NCBI GenBank assembly: GCA_025356635.1
Contig: JANXRY010000049.1
Span: forward strand, 1-64,000
DNA: 64,000 nt
Reading direction: 5' to 3'
DNA from: Gammaproteobacteria bacterium
GTDB taxonomy: Bacteria > Pseudomonadota > Gammaproteobacteria > Xanthomonadales > Xanthomonadaceae
The notes beneath the pieces were generated by a model. It saw nothing but the letters and a program-made list of their open reading frames with translations. It ran no database searches and was not told the DNA's origin. Made by a program: the position numbers and the translations under genes. Positions 30,666 through 41,600 of this stretch are shown here, piece by piece (the first letter of the stretch is position 1; the number at the start of each line of letters is the position of its first letter).

Positions 30666-31401
30666 CGCCGTCGTCACTACCTGCAACAACGCCGGCACGC
30701 TCGACGCCTGCCTGTCGAGCCTGGCGTTTTGCGACGAAATCCTGGTGCTTGATTCCGGTTCCAGCGATGCCACCGGCGAGATCGCAGCGCGTCATCGCGC
30801 CCGTTGGTTCGTTGAGCCATTCAAGGGTTACGGGCCGCAGAAACAATCGGCCATCGACAAGGCATCGCACGACTGGGTGTTGTTGCTCGACGCCGACGAA
30901 TTTCTGGAGTCGGGTGCAAGCGACCTCATACAAGCCGAGCTCACTGCGCCGCGTGCCGAAGGCTATCGGCTGCCGCGCCGGGACTGGTTGTTCTGGCGCT
31001 GGCCGCATCCGCGGACGCGGCCGAACTGGCAACTGCGTTTGTTCCGTCGCAGTTGCGGCGGCATGAACGACGTACCCGTTCACGCCGAACCGAACGTGCG
31101 CGGTCCGGTTTGCGATCTGCAAGCGCGAATGCGCCACTACGGCGAGCCGGATCTTGCCGCGCGCGTGGACAAGGTCAATCGCTATTCGACCGGCATGGTC
31201 GAGGGCAAGCGCCGGCGCCAGCCGCGCTTTCTGCCCCTGCGCATCGTGCTGTATCCGGCATTCATGTTTTTCCGTCTGTACGTGGTCAAACTGTATTTTC
31301 TCAATGGCTGGGCCGGTTATTTCGCCGCCCGCACCCAGTCGTATTACGCCTTCCTCAAGTACGCGAAGGTGCTGGAGGCGGGTCGCAAGGAACAGCGATG
31401 A
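30646..31401 (+). CDS. Glycosyltransferase family 2 (WaaE/KdtX-like)
   Basis: ISAVVTTCNNAGTLDACLSSLAFCDEILVLDSGSSDAT and DWVLLLDADEFL. Confidence 0.92.
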   Translation: MPRPPISAVVTTCNNAGTLDACLSSLAFCDEILVLDSGSSDATGEIAARHRARWFVEPFKGYGPQKQSAIDKASHDWVLLLDADEFLESGASDLIQAELTAPRAEGYRLPRRDWLFWRWPHPRTRPNWQLRLFRRSCGGMNDVPVHAEPNVRGPVCDLQARMRHYGEPDLAARVDKVNRYSTGMVEGKRRRQPRFLPLRIVLYPAFMFFRLYVVKLYFLNGWAGYFAARTQSYYAFLKYAKVLEAGRKEQR

Positions 31402-32279
31402 CTCGCTGCCTGTACTTGCCGCCCGTGGTCGCGTTGTCCAGGCTGCTCGCGCGTATGCCGCAACGCGTGCTGTTGTGGACTGCGTCCGTGGTGTCGTTCC
31501 TGCTTTGGCCGGTGCTGGCACGGCGCCGGCGAATTGCGCGCATCAATATCGATCTGTGTTTCCCCGGGCTTTCTGCAAACGAACGGCGTCGTCTGCTGCG
31601 CGCCAACCAGCGCGAAACCGTGATGGGAATGTTTGAATTGATGCGTGCCTGGTTCGCGCCAGCGCGAAAACTGCTCGCAGTGGCGGACATCGAAGGCCTG
31701 GACCGGTTGCGTGAGGCCTTGGCGCGCGGCCGGGGTGTGCTCTTGTTCACTGGCCACTTCACCCACACCGAACTGGCGGTCCGTTTGTTGTCCGAGGCCT
31801 TGGGCCAGCCGGTGCGGACGGTCGTTCGCCGGCACAATCACCCGTGCATCGAGCGCGAATTCGAGCGCGCCCGCAGCCGGGTCTTCGGGGCGACTCTTGC
31901 CAAGAAAGATACTCGCGGCTTGTTGCGGGCGCTGCAGTCGGGCGAAGTGGTGGTTTATTCGGCCGACCAGGACTTCAGTTACCAGAACGAGTTCGTGCCC
32001 TTCTTCGGCATCGCTGCGGCGACCTTGGTCAGCACGCCCGAATTGGTTCGGCGTGCCGGCGCCGAGATGATGCCGTTCTGGTTCCATCGCGTTGCTGATG
32101 GACGTTATCGCTTGTTCATCCAACCCAGGTGGCCCGACTGGAGCGAAGGCGATGCCGCCACTGCGGCGGCAATCTACATGCGTGAGCTGGAAACGGAAGT
32201 GCGCAAGTACCCGGAGCAGTACTTGTGGGTGCATCGGCGCTTCAAGACCCGGCCGCCGGGCGAACCCACCTACTACTGA
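31398..32279 (+). CDS. LpxL/HtrB-family lysophospholipid acyltransferase
   Basis: HX4E motif (LLFTGHFTHTEL), FVPFFGIAAATLVSTPELVRRAGAEMMPFWFHR and PEQYLWVHRRFK. ATGA overlap with the upstream gene. Confidence 0.9.
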   Translation: MTRCLYLPPVVALSRLLARMPQRVLLWTASVVSFLLWPVLARRRRIARINIDLCFPGLSANERRRLLRANQRETVMGMFELMRAWFAPARKLLAVADIEGLDRLREALARGRGVLLFTGHFTHTELAVRLLSEALGQPVRTVVRRHNHPCIEREFERARSRVFGATLAKKDTRGLLRALQSGEVVVYSADQDFSYQNEFVPFFGIAAATLVSTPELVRRAGAEMMPFWFHRVADGRYRLFIQPRWPDWSEGDAATAAAIYMRELETEVRKYPEQYLWVHRRFKTRPPGEPTYY

Positions 32280-33181
32280 TACGGCGAGGCGCCGTCATCG
32301 GGTTGGCGCTTGAAGCGCTGGTGGATCCACAGGTATTGCTCGGGGCAACGCCGGATGAGTTGCTCAAGTGTTGCGATCACCCGCGCTGTATCGGCGGTGG
32401 CGTCCTTGCTCGGGAATTCTTCCAGGGCCGCGCCGATCTCGAGTTCGTAGGAACCATCGTCGAGGCGCTGGTGGAACAGTGGCAGTACTGCGGATTGGGT
32501 CAGTCTTGCCAGCTGGTGGGTCGAGGTCAGGCTCCACGCCGGTTGCCCGAAGAACGGTACGAACACGCTCTCGCCGCGGCGGGTTTCCTGGTCCGGTGCG
32601 AACCACAACACACCCCCGGACCTGAGGTGGCGGATCGCCGGGCGCAGCTCGTCGCGGGCGAACATGGCCTGCGTATAACGGCTGCGGGCGCGGCGGACCG
32701 CCCATTCCAGCGCGGCCGAATCGTGCGGGCGGTACATGCCTGCAAGTGGGACGTTTTGGTTCAGCAGGCGTACGCATATCTCCAGGGTGGTGAAATGCGG
32801 TGACACCAGGATCACGCCACGACCCGCAGCGCGGGCGCGTACGAGGTGTTCCATGCCTTGCAGCCGGTACTGCGACGACATCGGTGTCAACCGCCCCCAC
32901 CAGGCCCGCAGGAATTCGAACACACCGATTCCGAGCGAGCGAAAATGCGCGCGCAGCAATCGCTCGCGATGGCAGTTGTCGAGTTCTGGAAAGCACAGTG
33001 CCAGGTTGCGTTCGGCGACGCGCCTGCGAGCGAACATCAACTCGCGCATCAACCAGCCAAGCACCACGCCGGCGCGGCGGGCAATGGCCCAAGGTAATTG
33101 CGCCAAGGTCCAACCGAAGCCGATGCCGAACCAGGACGGCCAATGGCGGGGCGAAAGTGGTGGCGGGGGAGCGGCGGACAC
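32273..33181 (-). CDS. LpxL/HtrB-family lipid A acyltransferase
   Basis: HX4E motif (VSPHFTTLEI), FAPDQETRRGESVFVPFFG and CPEQYLWIHQRFK. Confidence 0.92.
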   Translation of the reverse strand: MSAAPPPPLSPRHWPSWFGIGFGWTLAQLPWAIARRAGVVLGWLMRELMFARRRVAERNLALCFPELDNCHRERLLRAHFRSLGIGVFEFLRAWWGRLTPMSSQYRLQGMEHLVRARAAGRGVILVSPHFTTLEICVRLLNQNVPLAGMYRPHDSAALEWAVRRARSRYTQAMFARDELRPAIRHLRSGGVLWFAPDQETRRGESVFVPFFGQPAWSLTSTHQLARLTQSAVLPLFHQRLDDGSYELEIGAALEEFPSKDATADTARVIATLEQLIRRCPEQYLWIHQRFKRQPDDGASPYQ

Positions 33182-33216
33182 GGACAGATTCTAGCGGGGT
33201 CGGCTATCCTGCGCGC

Positions 33217-34521
33217 ATGCATGAGACTCTCGGTCAACGAGCCTGGCGCAGTATCTATTCGCTGGTCGCGCGTCTGGGCCTGCCGTTCTTGATGTTTTAC
33301 CTGGTCTGGCGTGGCTTGCGCTTGCGGACTTATCTCGATCGCTGGAGCGAACGCTTCGCGCTCTACCGTGAACCCGGGCCGGTCGGCTGCCTGTGGCTGC
33401 ATGCGGTCTCGGTCGGAGAAGTCAACGCTGCTGCGCCACTGTTGGCGGCGTTGCGACTTCGGCATCCGGGCAGTGTGTTCCTGGTCACCACGACCACCCC
33501 GACGGGTTCGGCAAGGGCAAGGACGCTATGGGCAGACCAAGTGCGGCACGCCTACCTGCCCTACGACATGCCGGGCGCAGTGCGCCATTTCCTTGACCAC
33601 TTCCGCCCGTGCTTGGCAGTGGTGATGGAGACCGAGATCTGGCCGAATCTCTACGCTGAGCTCGGACGTCGCGACATTCCGTTGGCGATCGTCAATGCCC
33701 GGCTTTCCGAGCAATCACTACGCAGCTATCGGCCGATCCGGCCACTGCTCAGTGGGGCGCTTGCCAGGGTGCGCTGCGTGGCCGCCCAATCCGAAGGCGA
33801 TTCCGAACGCTATCGCCGGCTCGGCGCGCGCCCTGAAACGTTGTCAGTTACCGGCAACCTGAAATACGACATTGAATTGCCCGATGGCCTCGCAGAACAA
33901 GCGTTGCGTTGGCGGCAAACCTGGGGTGCGCGCCCGGTGTGGATCGCTGCCAGTACGCATCCGGAAGAAGAAGCGATCATGCTCGCCGCACACCAGGCAT
34001 TGCAGAAGCAATTTCCGCAGGCATTGTTGCTCTGGGCACCGCGCCACCCGGAGCGCTTCGAGGTTGTCGCCAATGAGGCCGGGCGCGCTGGATTCACTGT
34101 CACACGGCGGAGCAGCGATGGTCTGCCGTCTGCGGCGACCGCCGTGTTCGTAATCGACACCTTGGGTGAACTGCTGGCGTTTTACGCGGCAGCCGATGTC
34201 GCTTTTGTCGGCGGCAGTTTGCAGCCGATTGGCGGGCACAATCTGCTTGAACCGGCGGCGCTGGGCATTCCGGCCCTGGTTGGTCCGCACACCGGCAACT
34301 TCTTCGAGATCACCGAGCTGTTGTTGGCAACGGGCGCGGTACGGCGCGTGCAGGATATCGAGTCGCTGGCGGAAGCGATCGCGGCGTGGTGGTCGGATCC
34401 GTCGCAGGCTCGCGCCTGCGGCGAAGCCGGCCGGACGAGGATCGCCGCCGAGCGCGGCGCCCTGGCACGCACGCTCGGCTGGCTGGATCGGCTCTGCCCG
34501 CCGGAGGCGGGCGCAGATTGA
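33217..34521 (+). CDS. waaA: 3-deoxy-D-manno-octulosonic acid (Kdo) transferase
   Basis: LWLHAVSVGEVNAAAPLLAALR, VFLVTTTTPTGSARA, YLPYDMPGAVRHFL and GGSLQPIGGHNLLEPAALG. Confidence 0.95.
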   Translation: MHETLGQRAWRSIYSLVARLGLPFLMFYLVWRGLRLRTYLDRWSERFALYREPGPVGCLWLHAVSVGEVNAAAPLLAALRLRHPGSVFLVTTTTPTGSARARTLWADQVRHAYLPYDMPGAVRHFLDHFRPCLAVVMETEIWPNLYAELGRRDIPLAIVNARLSEQSLRSYRPIRPLLSGALARVRCVAAQSEGDSERYRRLGARPETLSVTGNLKYDIELPDGLAEQALRWRQTWGARPVWIAASTHPEEEAIMLAAHQALQKQFPQALLLWAPRHPERFEVVANEAGRAGFTVTRRSSDGLPSAATAVFVIDTLGELLAFYAAADVAFVGGSLQPIGGHNLLEPAALGIPALVGPHTGNFFEITELLLATGAVRRVQDIESLAEAIAAWWSDPSQARACGEAGRTRIAAERGALARTLGWLDRLCPPEAGAD

Positions 34522-34522
34522 A

Positions 34523-35935
34523 TTATTCGGTGTCGGTTTTGTCCAGCGCGGCGTCGGCGTCAACGGTAAGCGCAGCGTTGACTGCCTGCAAATCGGCCAG
34601 CACGATTATTCCGGCGGCCTGGCGCAGCTTCAGTACATTGACCAGGTAGGCATGGCGGGCGACTGCGAATTCGCGCTGGGCCTGGAATAATTGCTGCTGC
34701 GCGATCAGTACGTCGACGATGGTGCGTGTGCCGACTTCCAACCCGGCAGTGCCGGCTTCGTAAGCAGCCTTGGCGGAAACCACCGCCTGGCGACGTGCTT
34801 CGACTTCGGCCTGTCCCGCTACCAGCGACCGGTAAGCGCCACGGGTCTGGCGGGTGATGGCCCGTTTTTGTTGTTCGAACTGGTCGGCTACTACGTCGCG
34901 CTGGTATAGCGCCTGGCGCAATCGTGACTGGGTCGCGAAACCGCTGAACAGCGGGACCGACAAGCTGACGCCAATGCTGGTGCCGCGGCTGCCATTGTCG
35001 AAGTTGGCAAAACTGGCGGAAGGCAGCAACACTTCATTACTGCCACTGGTGTTGTTGTCTCGCCAGGAGGCGGTTGCGGCAATCGTCGGATAGTGTCCCG
35101 CGCGGGCGGTCTCGACATCTTTCTCAGCGGCGCCGAGAGCTTCCGAATAGGCCTTCAGTGCGGGATTGCTCTGCACAGCCAGGTTGACCCAGTCCTCGAC
35201 ATTGCGGCTGTCCTTGTTTTCCGGGTGGTAGTCCGCCGCCAAGCCCTTCAGCCCGGCCAGTGGCTGGCCAGTGATTTCGGCAAGCGCTTCGTAGGCATCG
35301 TCAAGCGCGTTGGCCGTGCTGATGGTGTTGGCACGGGCACTGTCGTAACGGGCGCGGGCTTCGTGCACGTCGGTGATCGGGGCAAGCCCGACTTCCAGCC
35401 GTTTTTCCGCTTGGTCCAGTTGGCGCTTAACCGAGCGCTCTTCGGCACGCGAAGACGCCAAGGTCTCGATCGCGGTCAAGACGTTGAAATAGGCATCCGC
35501 GACCCGCACGATCAAGGCATTGGCGGTGGCATCGTATTCGGCGTCGGACTGCCGGGCCCGCGCCTTGCTTGCGCCCAGGCGGGAGTAATTGCTGTAGTCG
35601 AAGACACTCTGGCGCAGGCTGAAGCCATAGCTGTGGGTGGTCGAATCGTTGTTGGTGACGGTCGGGGGCTGCACGATCGATCCGAAAGCTTCCGAGCCTT
35701 GGCTCTGGTTCTGGCTACGGTTGTAGCTGAGGTCGCCGGTCAGCTGCGGCAGCAGTGCAGCGCGCGATTGCACCACGCCCTCGCCCTGGGCGCTGCGTTG
35801 CGCCTCGGAGGCGGCTAGCTGCGGATCGTTTTGCCGGGCCAAGTCGTAAGCCTGGATCAGGTCGGTGGCATGCGCCTGGGCGGTGAAGCCGGCCAGGAGC
35901 AGCGCAAGGGACAACGGGCGAAGGCGCAGTGGCAT
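34523..35935 (-). CDS. tolC: TolC family outer membrane protein
   Basis: MPLRLRPLSLALLLAGFTAQAHATDLIQAYDLARQNDPQLAASEAQR, with two outer-membrane-efflux repeats. Confidence 0.93.
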   Translation of the reverse strand: MPLRLRPLSLALLLAGFTAQAHATDLIQAYDLARQNDPQLAASEAQRSAQGEGVVQSRAALLPQLTGDLSYNRSQNQSQGSEAFGSIVQPPTVTNNDSTTHSYGFSLRQSVFDYSNYSRLGASKARARQSDAEYDATANALIVRVADAYFNVLTAIETLASSRAEERSVKRQLDQAEKRLEVGLAPITDVHEARARYDSARANTISTANALDDAYEALAEITGQPLAGLKGLAADYHPENKDSRNVEDWVNLAVQSNPALKAYSEALGAAEKDVETARAGHYPTIAATASWRDNNTSGSNEVLLPSASFANFDNGSRGTSIGVSLSVPLFSGFATQSRLRQALYQRDVVADQFEQQKRAITRQTRGAYRSLVAGQAEVEARRQAVVSAKAAYEAGTAGLEVGTRTIVDVLIAQQQLFQAQREFAVARHAYLVNVLKLRQAAGIIVLADLQAVNAALTVDADAALDKTDTE

Positions 35936-35949
35936 GGGAATGTCCAGGA

Positions 35950-36603
35950 TCAGAGAGTGAACTGCGCGACCGGCTCGGCGCCACGCAAATAGGGGATATC
36001 GGTTTCGAACAGGCTTTCGCCATGCAGCGTGTTGCCACGCCAGGTGAACAGGGAGGCTTCCTGCACCGGAGACAGGCCGTGCACTACGAACATCCTGCCA
36101 CCCGGTTTGAGCCATTGGCCAAAACGCTCCGGTACCGATGCGACGGCGGCGGTGACCGCGATGGCATCGAACTTGCGGCTCGGCTGCCAGGAAAACGCGT
36201 CGGCGGTTTCCGTGCGTACATTGGTGATGCCGGCCAGGCCAAGGCGATGCCTGGCGCTGGCGGCGAAATCTTCGTGCAGGTCGATGCTCAGTACTTCCCG
36301 GCCCAGATAGGCCAGGCAGGCGGTGAGGTAACCCGTGCCGGTGCCGATTTCAAGCACTTCATCGCCCTCGGACAAGGCCAAGGCCTGTAACAAGCGACCT
36401 TCGACCACGGGTTTCATCAGGACCTCGCCGTGCCCGATCGGCAGCGGCAGGTCGGCGAATGCCAGTTCGCGGCAAGCGGCGGGCACGAAGTCCTCGCGTC
36501 GCACGGCGGCCAAAGCTGCCAGCACGCGCGGATCAAGCACTTCCCATGGCCGCACTTGCTGCTCGATCATCGCGTGTCGGGCTTGGTCCAGGTTCATCGA
36601 CAT
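35950..36603 (-). CDS. Protein-L-isoaspartate O-methyltransferase family protein
   Basis: MIEQQVRPWEVLDPRVLAAL, KPVVEGRLLQALALSEGDEVLEIGTGTGYLTACLA. Confidence 0.9.
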   Translation of the reverse strand: MSMNLDQARHAMIEQQVRPWEVLDPRVLAALAAVRREDFVPAACRELAFADLPLPIGHGEVLMKPVVEGRLLQALALSEGDEVLEIGTGTGYLTACLAYLGREVLSIDLHEDFAASARHRLGLAGITNVRTETADAFSWQPSRKFDAIAVTAAVASVPERFGQWLKPGGRMFVVHGLSPVQEASLFTWRGNTLHGESLFETDIPYLRGAEPVAQFTL

Positions 36604-36726
36604 GGTCAGGTCATTCCGGATGGTGCGGGAGCGGTAATTGTAACGCTCGCGCCAAGTTTCGACGGTGCGTCAGGATCGCGCGCCCGGGGGTGGCCAGCGC
36701 AGTGCCGGAAGTCACCGCGACCTCTG

Positions 36727-37389
36727 TCATGGCGCCGGCCACAAATATGGGACGGCCACTGCGTAGGCACGGAGAAACAGGTCCACCACCTCGTCCACGT
36801 GCGAGTGGCGCTCGTCGGCGTCGGGTAGCGGGCACATGCCGACCAACACGCGCAAGTGGCGGACGCCCTTCAGCAGGCAGAAGAAGTGCTCGGCGGCATG
36901 CGCCGGCTCGGCTACCTGCAACTGCCCGGCCTGGATGGCGTGGCGAAGGAATGCCTCCATGGCATCGAGGGTGCGCCGCGGGCCGGCAGCGAAGAACAAT
37001 TCGGTCAGGCGTTGGTCCTGGCCGGCCTGGGTAATCATCATGCGGTGCAAGGTGACGGCACGTTCGTCCATCACCAGGTCAATGAAGCCGTGGCCGATCG
37101 AAACCAGGGCGTCGCGCAAGGGCAGGTCGGGATGGGGTTCGAACGTCTCGGTCGGCAGCAATTGCTCGCAGCAGGTCGCGATCGCGGCGCAAAACAGCGA
37201 TTCCTTGTCTTCGAAATGACTGTAGACGGTGAGCTTGGACACGCCCGCGGCTTGGGCGATCGTGTCCATGCTGACCCCGTCGTAGCCGCGTGCCGGGAAC
37301 AGGCGCATGGCGGCGTCCAGGATGGCGGCGCGTTTTTCCAGGTCTTTGGGACGTCCGGGAGCCGGGATTTTGGGCGAGACAAAATTCAT
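36727..37389 (-). CDS. TetR/AcrR family transcriptional regulator
   Basis: HTH AAMRLFPARGYDGVSMDTIAQAAGVSKLTVYSHFEDKESLF; divergent from RND efflux genes. Confidence 0.95.
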   Translation of the reverse strand: MNFVSPKIPAPGRPKDLEKRAAILDAAMRLFPARGYDGVSMDTIAQAAGVSKLTVYSHFEDKESLFCAAIATCCEQLLPTETFEPHPDLPLRDALVSIGHGFIDLVMDERAVTLHRMMITQAGQDQRLTELFFAAGPRRTLDAMEAFLRHAIQAGQLQVAEPAHAAEHFFCLLKGVRHLRVLVGMCPLPDADERHSHVDEVVDLFLRAYAVAVPYLWPAP

Positions 37390-37400
37390 GGGCTAATTAT

Positions 37401-37442
37401 TGCACCAATGGGTTTAGTAATGATAGTGTACCCATCGGTTTA
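37401..37442. promoter_or_regulatory. Two tandem TetR-type operator-like sites in the tetR/RND divergent promoter
   Basis: tgcaccaatgggttta (37401-37416) and tgtacccatcggttta (37427-37442), 13/16 identical, each with an ACC-N4-GGT/GGG-type dyad core. Confidence 0.55.
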
Positions 37443-37459
37443 CTATTCAGGCACTGCTC

Positions 37460-38596
37460 ATGCGTTATCTCACCCCCGTGATGCTTCCCTTGTTGCTGCT
37501 CTTGGCAGCCTGCAGCGGAAAACCGGAGCTCGACACTCCGCGATCAGTGATGGTGGTGCAGGCGGCGCCCGGTCTATCGGGCTTGGAAGCGTTCGCTGGC
37601 GAGGTTCACGCCCGCGAAGAACCTCCGCTTTCGTTCCGGATCGGCGGCAAGATCGCCCGCCGACTGGTCGATGCCGGTGCTCATGTCCGGGCCGGGCAGG
37701 TGCTCGCTGAGCTTGATGCCACCGACGTGCGCCTGCAGTCCGAGGCCTGGCGGGCCCAGCAGGCGTCGGCCGAATCCGACCTGGCCCTGGCCAAGGCCGA
37801 GATCGATCGCTACAAGAATTTGATCGACCGTCAGTTGGTAAGCCGCTCGCTCTACGATGCCAAGCTCGCCTCCTATCAGGCTGCCGATGCGCGACTGCGG
37901 CAGGCGCGGGCACAGTCTTCGGTCTACGGCAACCAGGCCGGATACGCGGTCTTGCGCGCCCCGGCCTCGGGCCTGATCACCCAGCGCATGGCTGAGGCGG
38001 GGCAGGTCGTGGCGGCCGGTCAGGTCATCTTCGTTCTGGCGATCGATGGCGAACGCGAAGTCGCCATCAGTCTTCCGGAACAATCGGTTCGTCAGTTCTC
38101 GTTGGGGCGCGATCTGGTCGTGGAGTTGTGGGCTGCCCCGGGCAAGCGGTTTCCCGGAAAGCTTCGCGAACTCGCCGCCGGCGCCGACCCGTTGACCCGC
38201 ACGTACGCGGCGCGCGTGAGCTTCGCGGCGCCCGGCGTGTCGCTGGATATCGGCCAGAGCGCCCGCGTCTATGCCCAGGATGCCGGCGGCAACGGCATGG
38301 CCGTGCCACTGGCGGCCCTGGTCCAGAAAGGCAGCGGCAGCGCTGTCTGGGTGGTGCGCCACGAGACCATCGGCGAGGGCGAACAGCGGTCGGCGCAGGA
38401 TGTCGTGCGGCTTACGCCCATTGTCATTGGCGCCTATGGTGAAGACAGCGTCCCCGTCCGGTCTGGTCTCAAGCCGGGTGACTGGGTGGTCGCCGCCGGC
38501 GCACATCTGCTGCTTGAAGGCCAGGTCGTACATCCAATCGATCGTAACGATCGCGCCATCGATGTAACCGCTATCTCCAACAGCGCTGCGAACTGA
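37460..38596 (+). CDS. RND efflux periplasmic adaptor (membrane fusion) lipoprotein
   Basis: Lipobox LLLLAACSG, ARRLVDAGAHVRAGQVLAELDATDV and LRAPASGLITQRMAEAGQVVAAGQ. Confidence 0.93.
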   Translation: MRYLTPVMLPLLLLLAACSGKPELDTPRSVMVVQAAPGLSGLEAFAGEVHAREEPPLSFRIGGKIARRLVDAGAHVRAGQVLAELDATDVRLQSEAWRAQQASAESDLALAKAEIDRYKNLIDRQLVSRSLYDAKLASYQAADARLRQARAQSSVYGNQAGYAVLRAPASGLITQRMAEAGQVVAAGQVIFVLAIDGEREVAISLPEQSVRQFSLGRDLVVELWAAPGKRFPGKLRELAAGADPLTRTYAARVSFAAPGVSLDIGQSARVYAQDAGGNGMAVPLAALVQKGSGSAVWVVRHETIGEGEQRSAQDVVRLTPIVIGAYGEDSVPVRSGLKPGDWVVAAGAHLLLEGQVVHPIDRNDRAIDVTAISNSAAN

Positions 38597-38603
38597 GCCG
38601 ACG

Positions 38604-41600
38604 ATGACCAACTTCAACCTGTCGGCCTGGTCGCTGCGCAATCGCGGCCTGGTGCTGTACGCGATGCTGGTGCTGGCCATCGCCGGCGTGTTCAGTTATC
38701 TGCATCTGGGTCAATCCGAAGACCCGCCATTCACCTTCAAGATCATGGTCGTGCGCACGCTTTGGCCGGGCGCGACCGCCGAGGAAGTGGCCGAACAGGT
38801 TACTGATCGGGTCGAGAAAAAATTGATGGAGACCGGCAAGTACGAATTCATCCGCTCGTACTCGCGCCCCGGCGAATCGCTGGTGATGTTCGTGGCCAAG
38901 GATTCGCTGTTCTCGCAATACCTGCCCGACCTGTTCTATCAGATCCGCAAGAAGACCACCGACATCAAGCCGACCCTGCCCGAGGGTGTGATCGGGCCGT
39001 TTTTCAACGACGAATTCGGCGATGTCTACGGCAACATCTACGCGCTGACCGGCGAAGGTTTCGACTACGCCACGATGAAGGACTACGCCGAGCGCCTGGA
39101 GTTGGAGCTGCACCGGGTGCCGGACGTCAACAAGGTCGATCTGATCGGTTTGCAGGACGAAAAGATCTGGATCGAGTTGTCCAATACCAAGCTGGCCACG
39201 CTCGGCATTCCGCTCACCACGGTGCAGGAAGCCATCGATGCGCAGAATGCGGTCACCCCGACGTCGTTCTTCGAAACCGGCAGCGATCGTATCCAGTTGC
39301 GCGTGTCCGGCGCCTTCAAGAGCGTTGAGGAAATCCGCAATTTCCCCATTCGTGCCAGTGGCCGCAGCTTCCGGCTCGGCGATGTCGCCGAAATCAAACG
39401 CGGATTCACCGACCCGGCCGCGCCGCGCATGCGCTTTCTGGGCGAGAACGCGATCGGCATCGGTGTTTCCATGCGGCCGGGCGGCAACATCGTCGAGTTG
39501 GGCGCGGCCTTGGACGAGGAGTTCAAGCAGGTACAGAGCCGATTACCCGTGGGGATGAAGCTCGAACGTGTTTCCAACCAGCCGGCGGCGGTGAAGCGTT
39601 CGGTGGCGGAGTTCATTCGTTCGCTCGGCGAGGCTGTGCTGATTGTGCTGGCGGTGAGCTTCTTTTCGCTCGGCCGCCGTGCCGGCACCGTAGTCGCGCT
39701 GTCGATTCCGCTGGTGCTGGCGATGACCTTCGCGGCGATGTACTACTTCGATATCGGCCTGCACAAGATTTCGCTGGGCGCACTGGTGCTGTCACTCGGT
39801 TTGCTGGTCGATGATGCGATCATCGCGGTCGAGATGATGGCGGTGAAGATGGAGCAGGGCTTTGACCGGATGCGCGCCGCCAGCTTCGCCTACACCAGCA
39901 CGGCGTTCCCGATGCTGACCGGCACCTTGATCACGGCGGCCGGTTTCCTGCCCATCGCCACCGCCCAGTCGGGCACCGGCGAATACACCCGCTCGATCTT
40001 CCAGGTGGTGACTATCGCGCTGCTGCTGAGCTGGATCGCGGCGGTCGTTTTCATTCCGTATCTCGGCGATAAGCTGCTGCCCGACCCGCCGCCGCTGGCA
40101 GCGAACGGCGAACACCACGATGTCTACAACGGCAAATTTTACCGGCGCTTCCGGCGCTGGGTGGAGTGGTGCGTTGGCCATCGTTGGACGGTCATAACCG
40201 TTACCGTCGCAGCGTTCGTGTTGTCGCTGGTGATGTTCCGGTTCGTGCCGCAGCAATTCTTCCCGGATTCCACCCGCCTCGAATTGATGGTGGACATGGA
40301 ATTGGCGGAAGGTTCCTCGCTTGATGCCACCGAAGCCGCAGTAAAACGTCTGGAAACATTGCTAAAAACGCGTAAGGAACTGGAAAATTACGTCGTCTAT
40401 GCGGGCACCGGTTCGCCGCGTTTCTACCTGCCTCTTGACCAGAAATTGCCACAGGCCAACTTCGCCCAGTTCGTGCTGCTGGCCAAAGACATCAAGTCGC
40501 GGGAGCACTTGCGCCGCTGGTTGATCGAGCGCTTCGACAAGGACTTTCCCGATGTGCAGGCGCGCGTCGCCAGGTTGGAAAACGGGCCTCCGGTAGGCTT
40601 TCCGATCCAGTTCCGCGTGTCCGGCGAACATATCGAACAGGTATTGGCGCTGGCCCGGCAGGTGGCGGACAAGGTCCGCGCCAATCCCAACGTGGCCAAC
40701 GTCAATCTCGACTGGGACGAGCCGAGCAAGGTCGTGCGCATTGAAATCGATCAGGAGCGCGCCCGTGCGCTCGGCGTGAGTTCGGAGTCGGTGGCGCAGT
40801 TCCTGCGCGGTTCGTTGTCCGGCAGTCACGTGAGTACGTATCGCGAAGGTAACGAGTTGATCGAGATCCTGCTGCGTGGGCCACTCGACGAGCGCAAGCG
40901 ACTGACCCTGCTGGGCAGCCTCGCGGTGCCGACGGCGAATGGTCGCAGCGTGCCGTTGTCGCAAATCGGAACACTGGCCTACGGTTACGAGAACGGTATC
41001 ATCTGGCACCGCAATCGCCTGCCGACCGTAACCGTTCGTGCCGACGTCTATGGCTCGGTCACGCCGCCATCGGTGACCGCGGCGATCCTGCCGACACTGG
41101 TATCGATCCGTGCGGCGCTTCCCGCCGGCTACCTGCTGGAGACGGGCGGTACGGTCGAGGATTCCGGACGTGGCTCGCAGTCGGTGGCTGCCGGCGTGCC
41201 GCTGTTCCTGTTCGTGGTGGTGACCTTGTTGATGATCCAGCTGCGCAGTTTCCGGCGCACGTTCATGGTGCTGCTGACCGCACCGCTGGGCATGATCGGC
41301 GTCACCTTGTTCCTGCTGGTGTTCCGGGTACCGTTCGGTTTTGTTGCCATGCTCGGCACAATTGCACTGTCGGGCATGATCATGCGCAATTCGGTGATCC
41401 TGGTTGACCAGATCGATCAGGACATCGCCGCCGGACATTCACCGATCCAGGCCGTGGTTGACGCCACCGTCCGCCGCTTCCGACCGATCGTGCTGACCGC
41501 ACTCGCCGCGGTGCTCGCGATGGTGCCGCTGTCGCGCAGCGTGTTCTTCGGGCCGATGGCGGTGGCGATCATGGGCGGCTTGATCGTCGCCACGGCGCTG

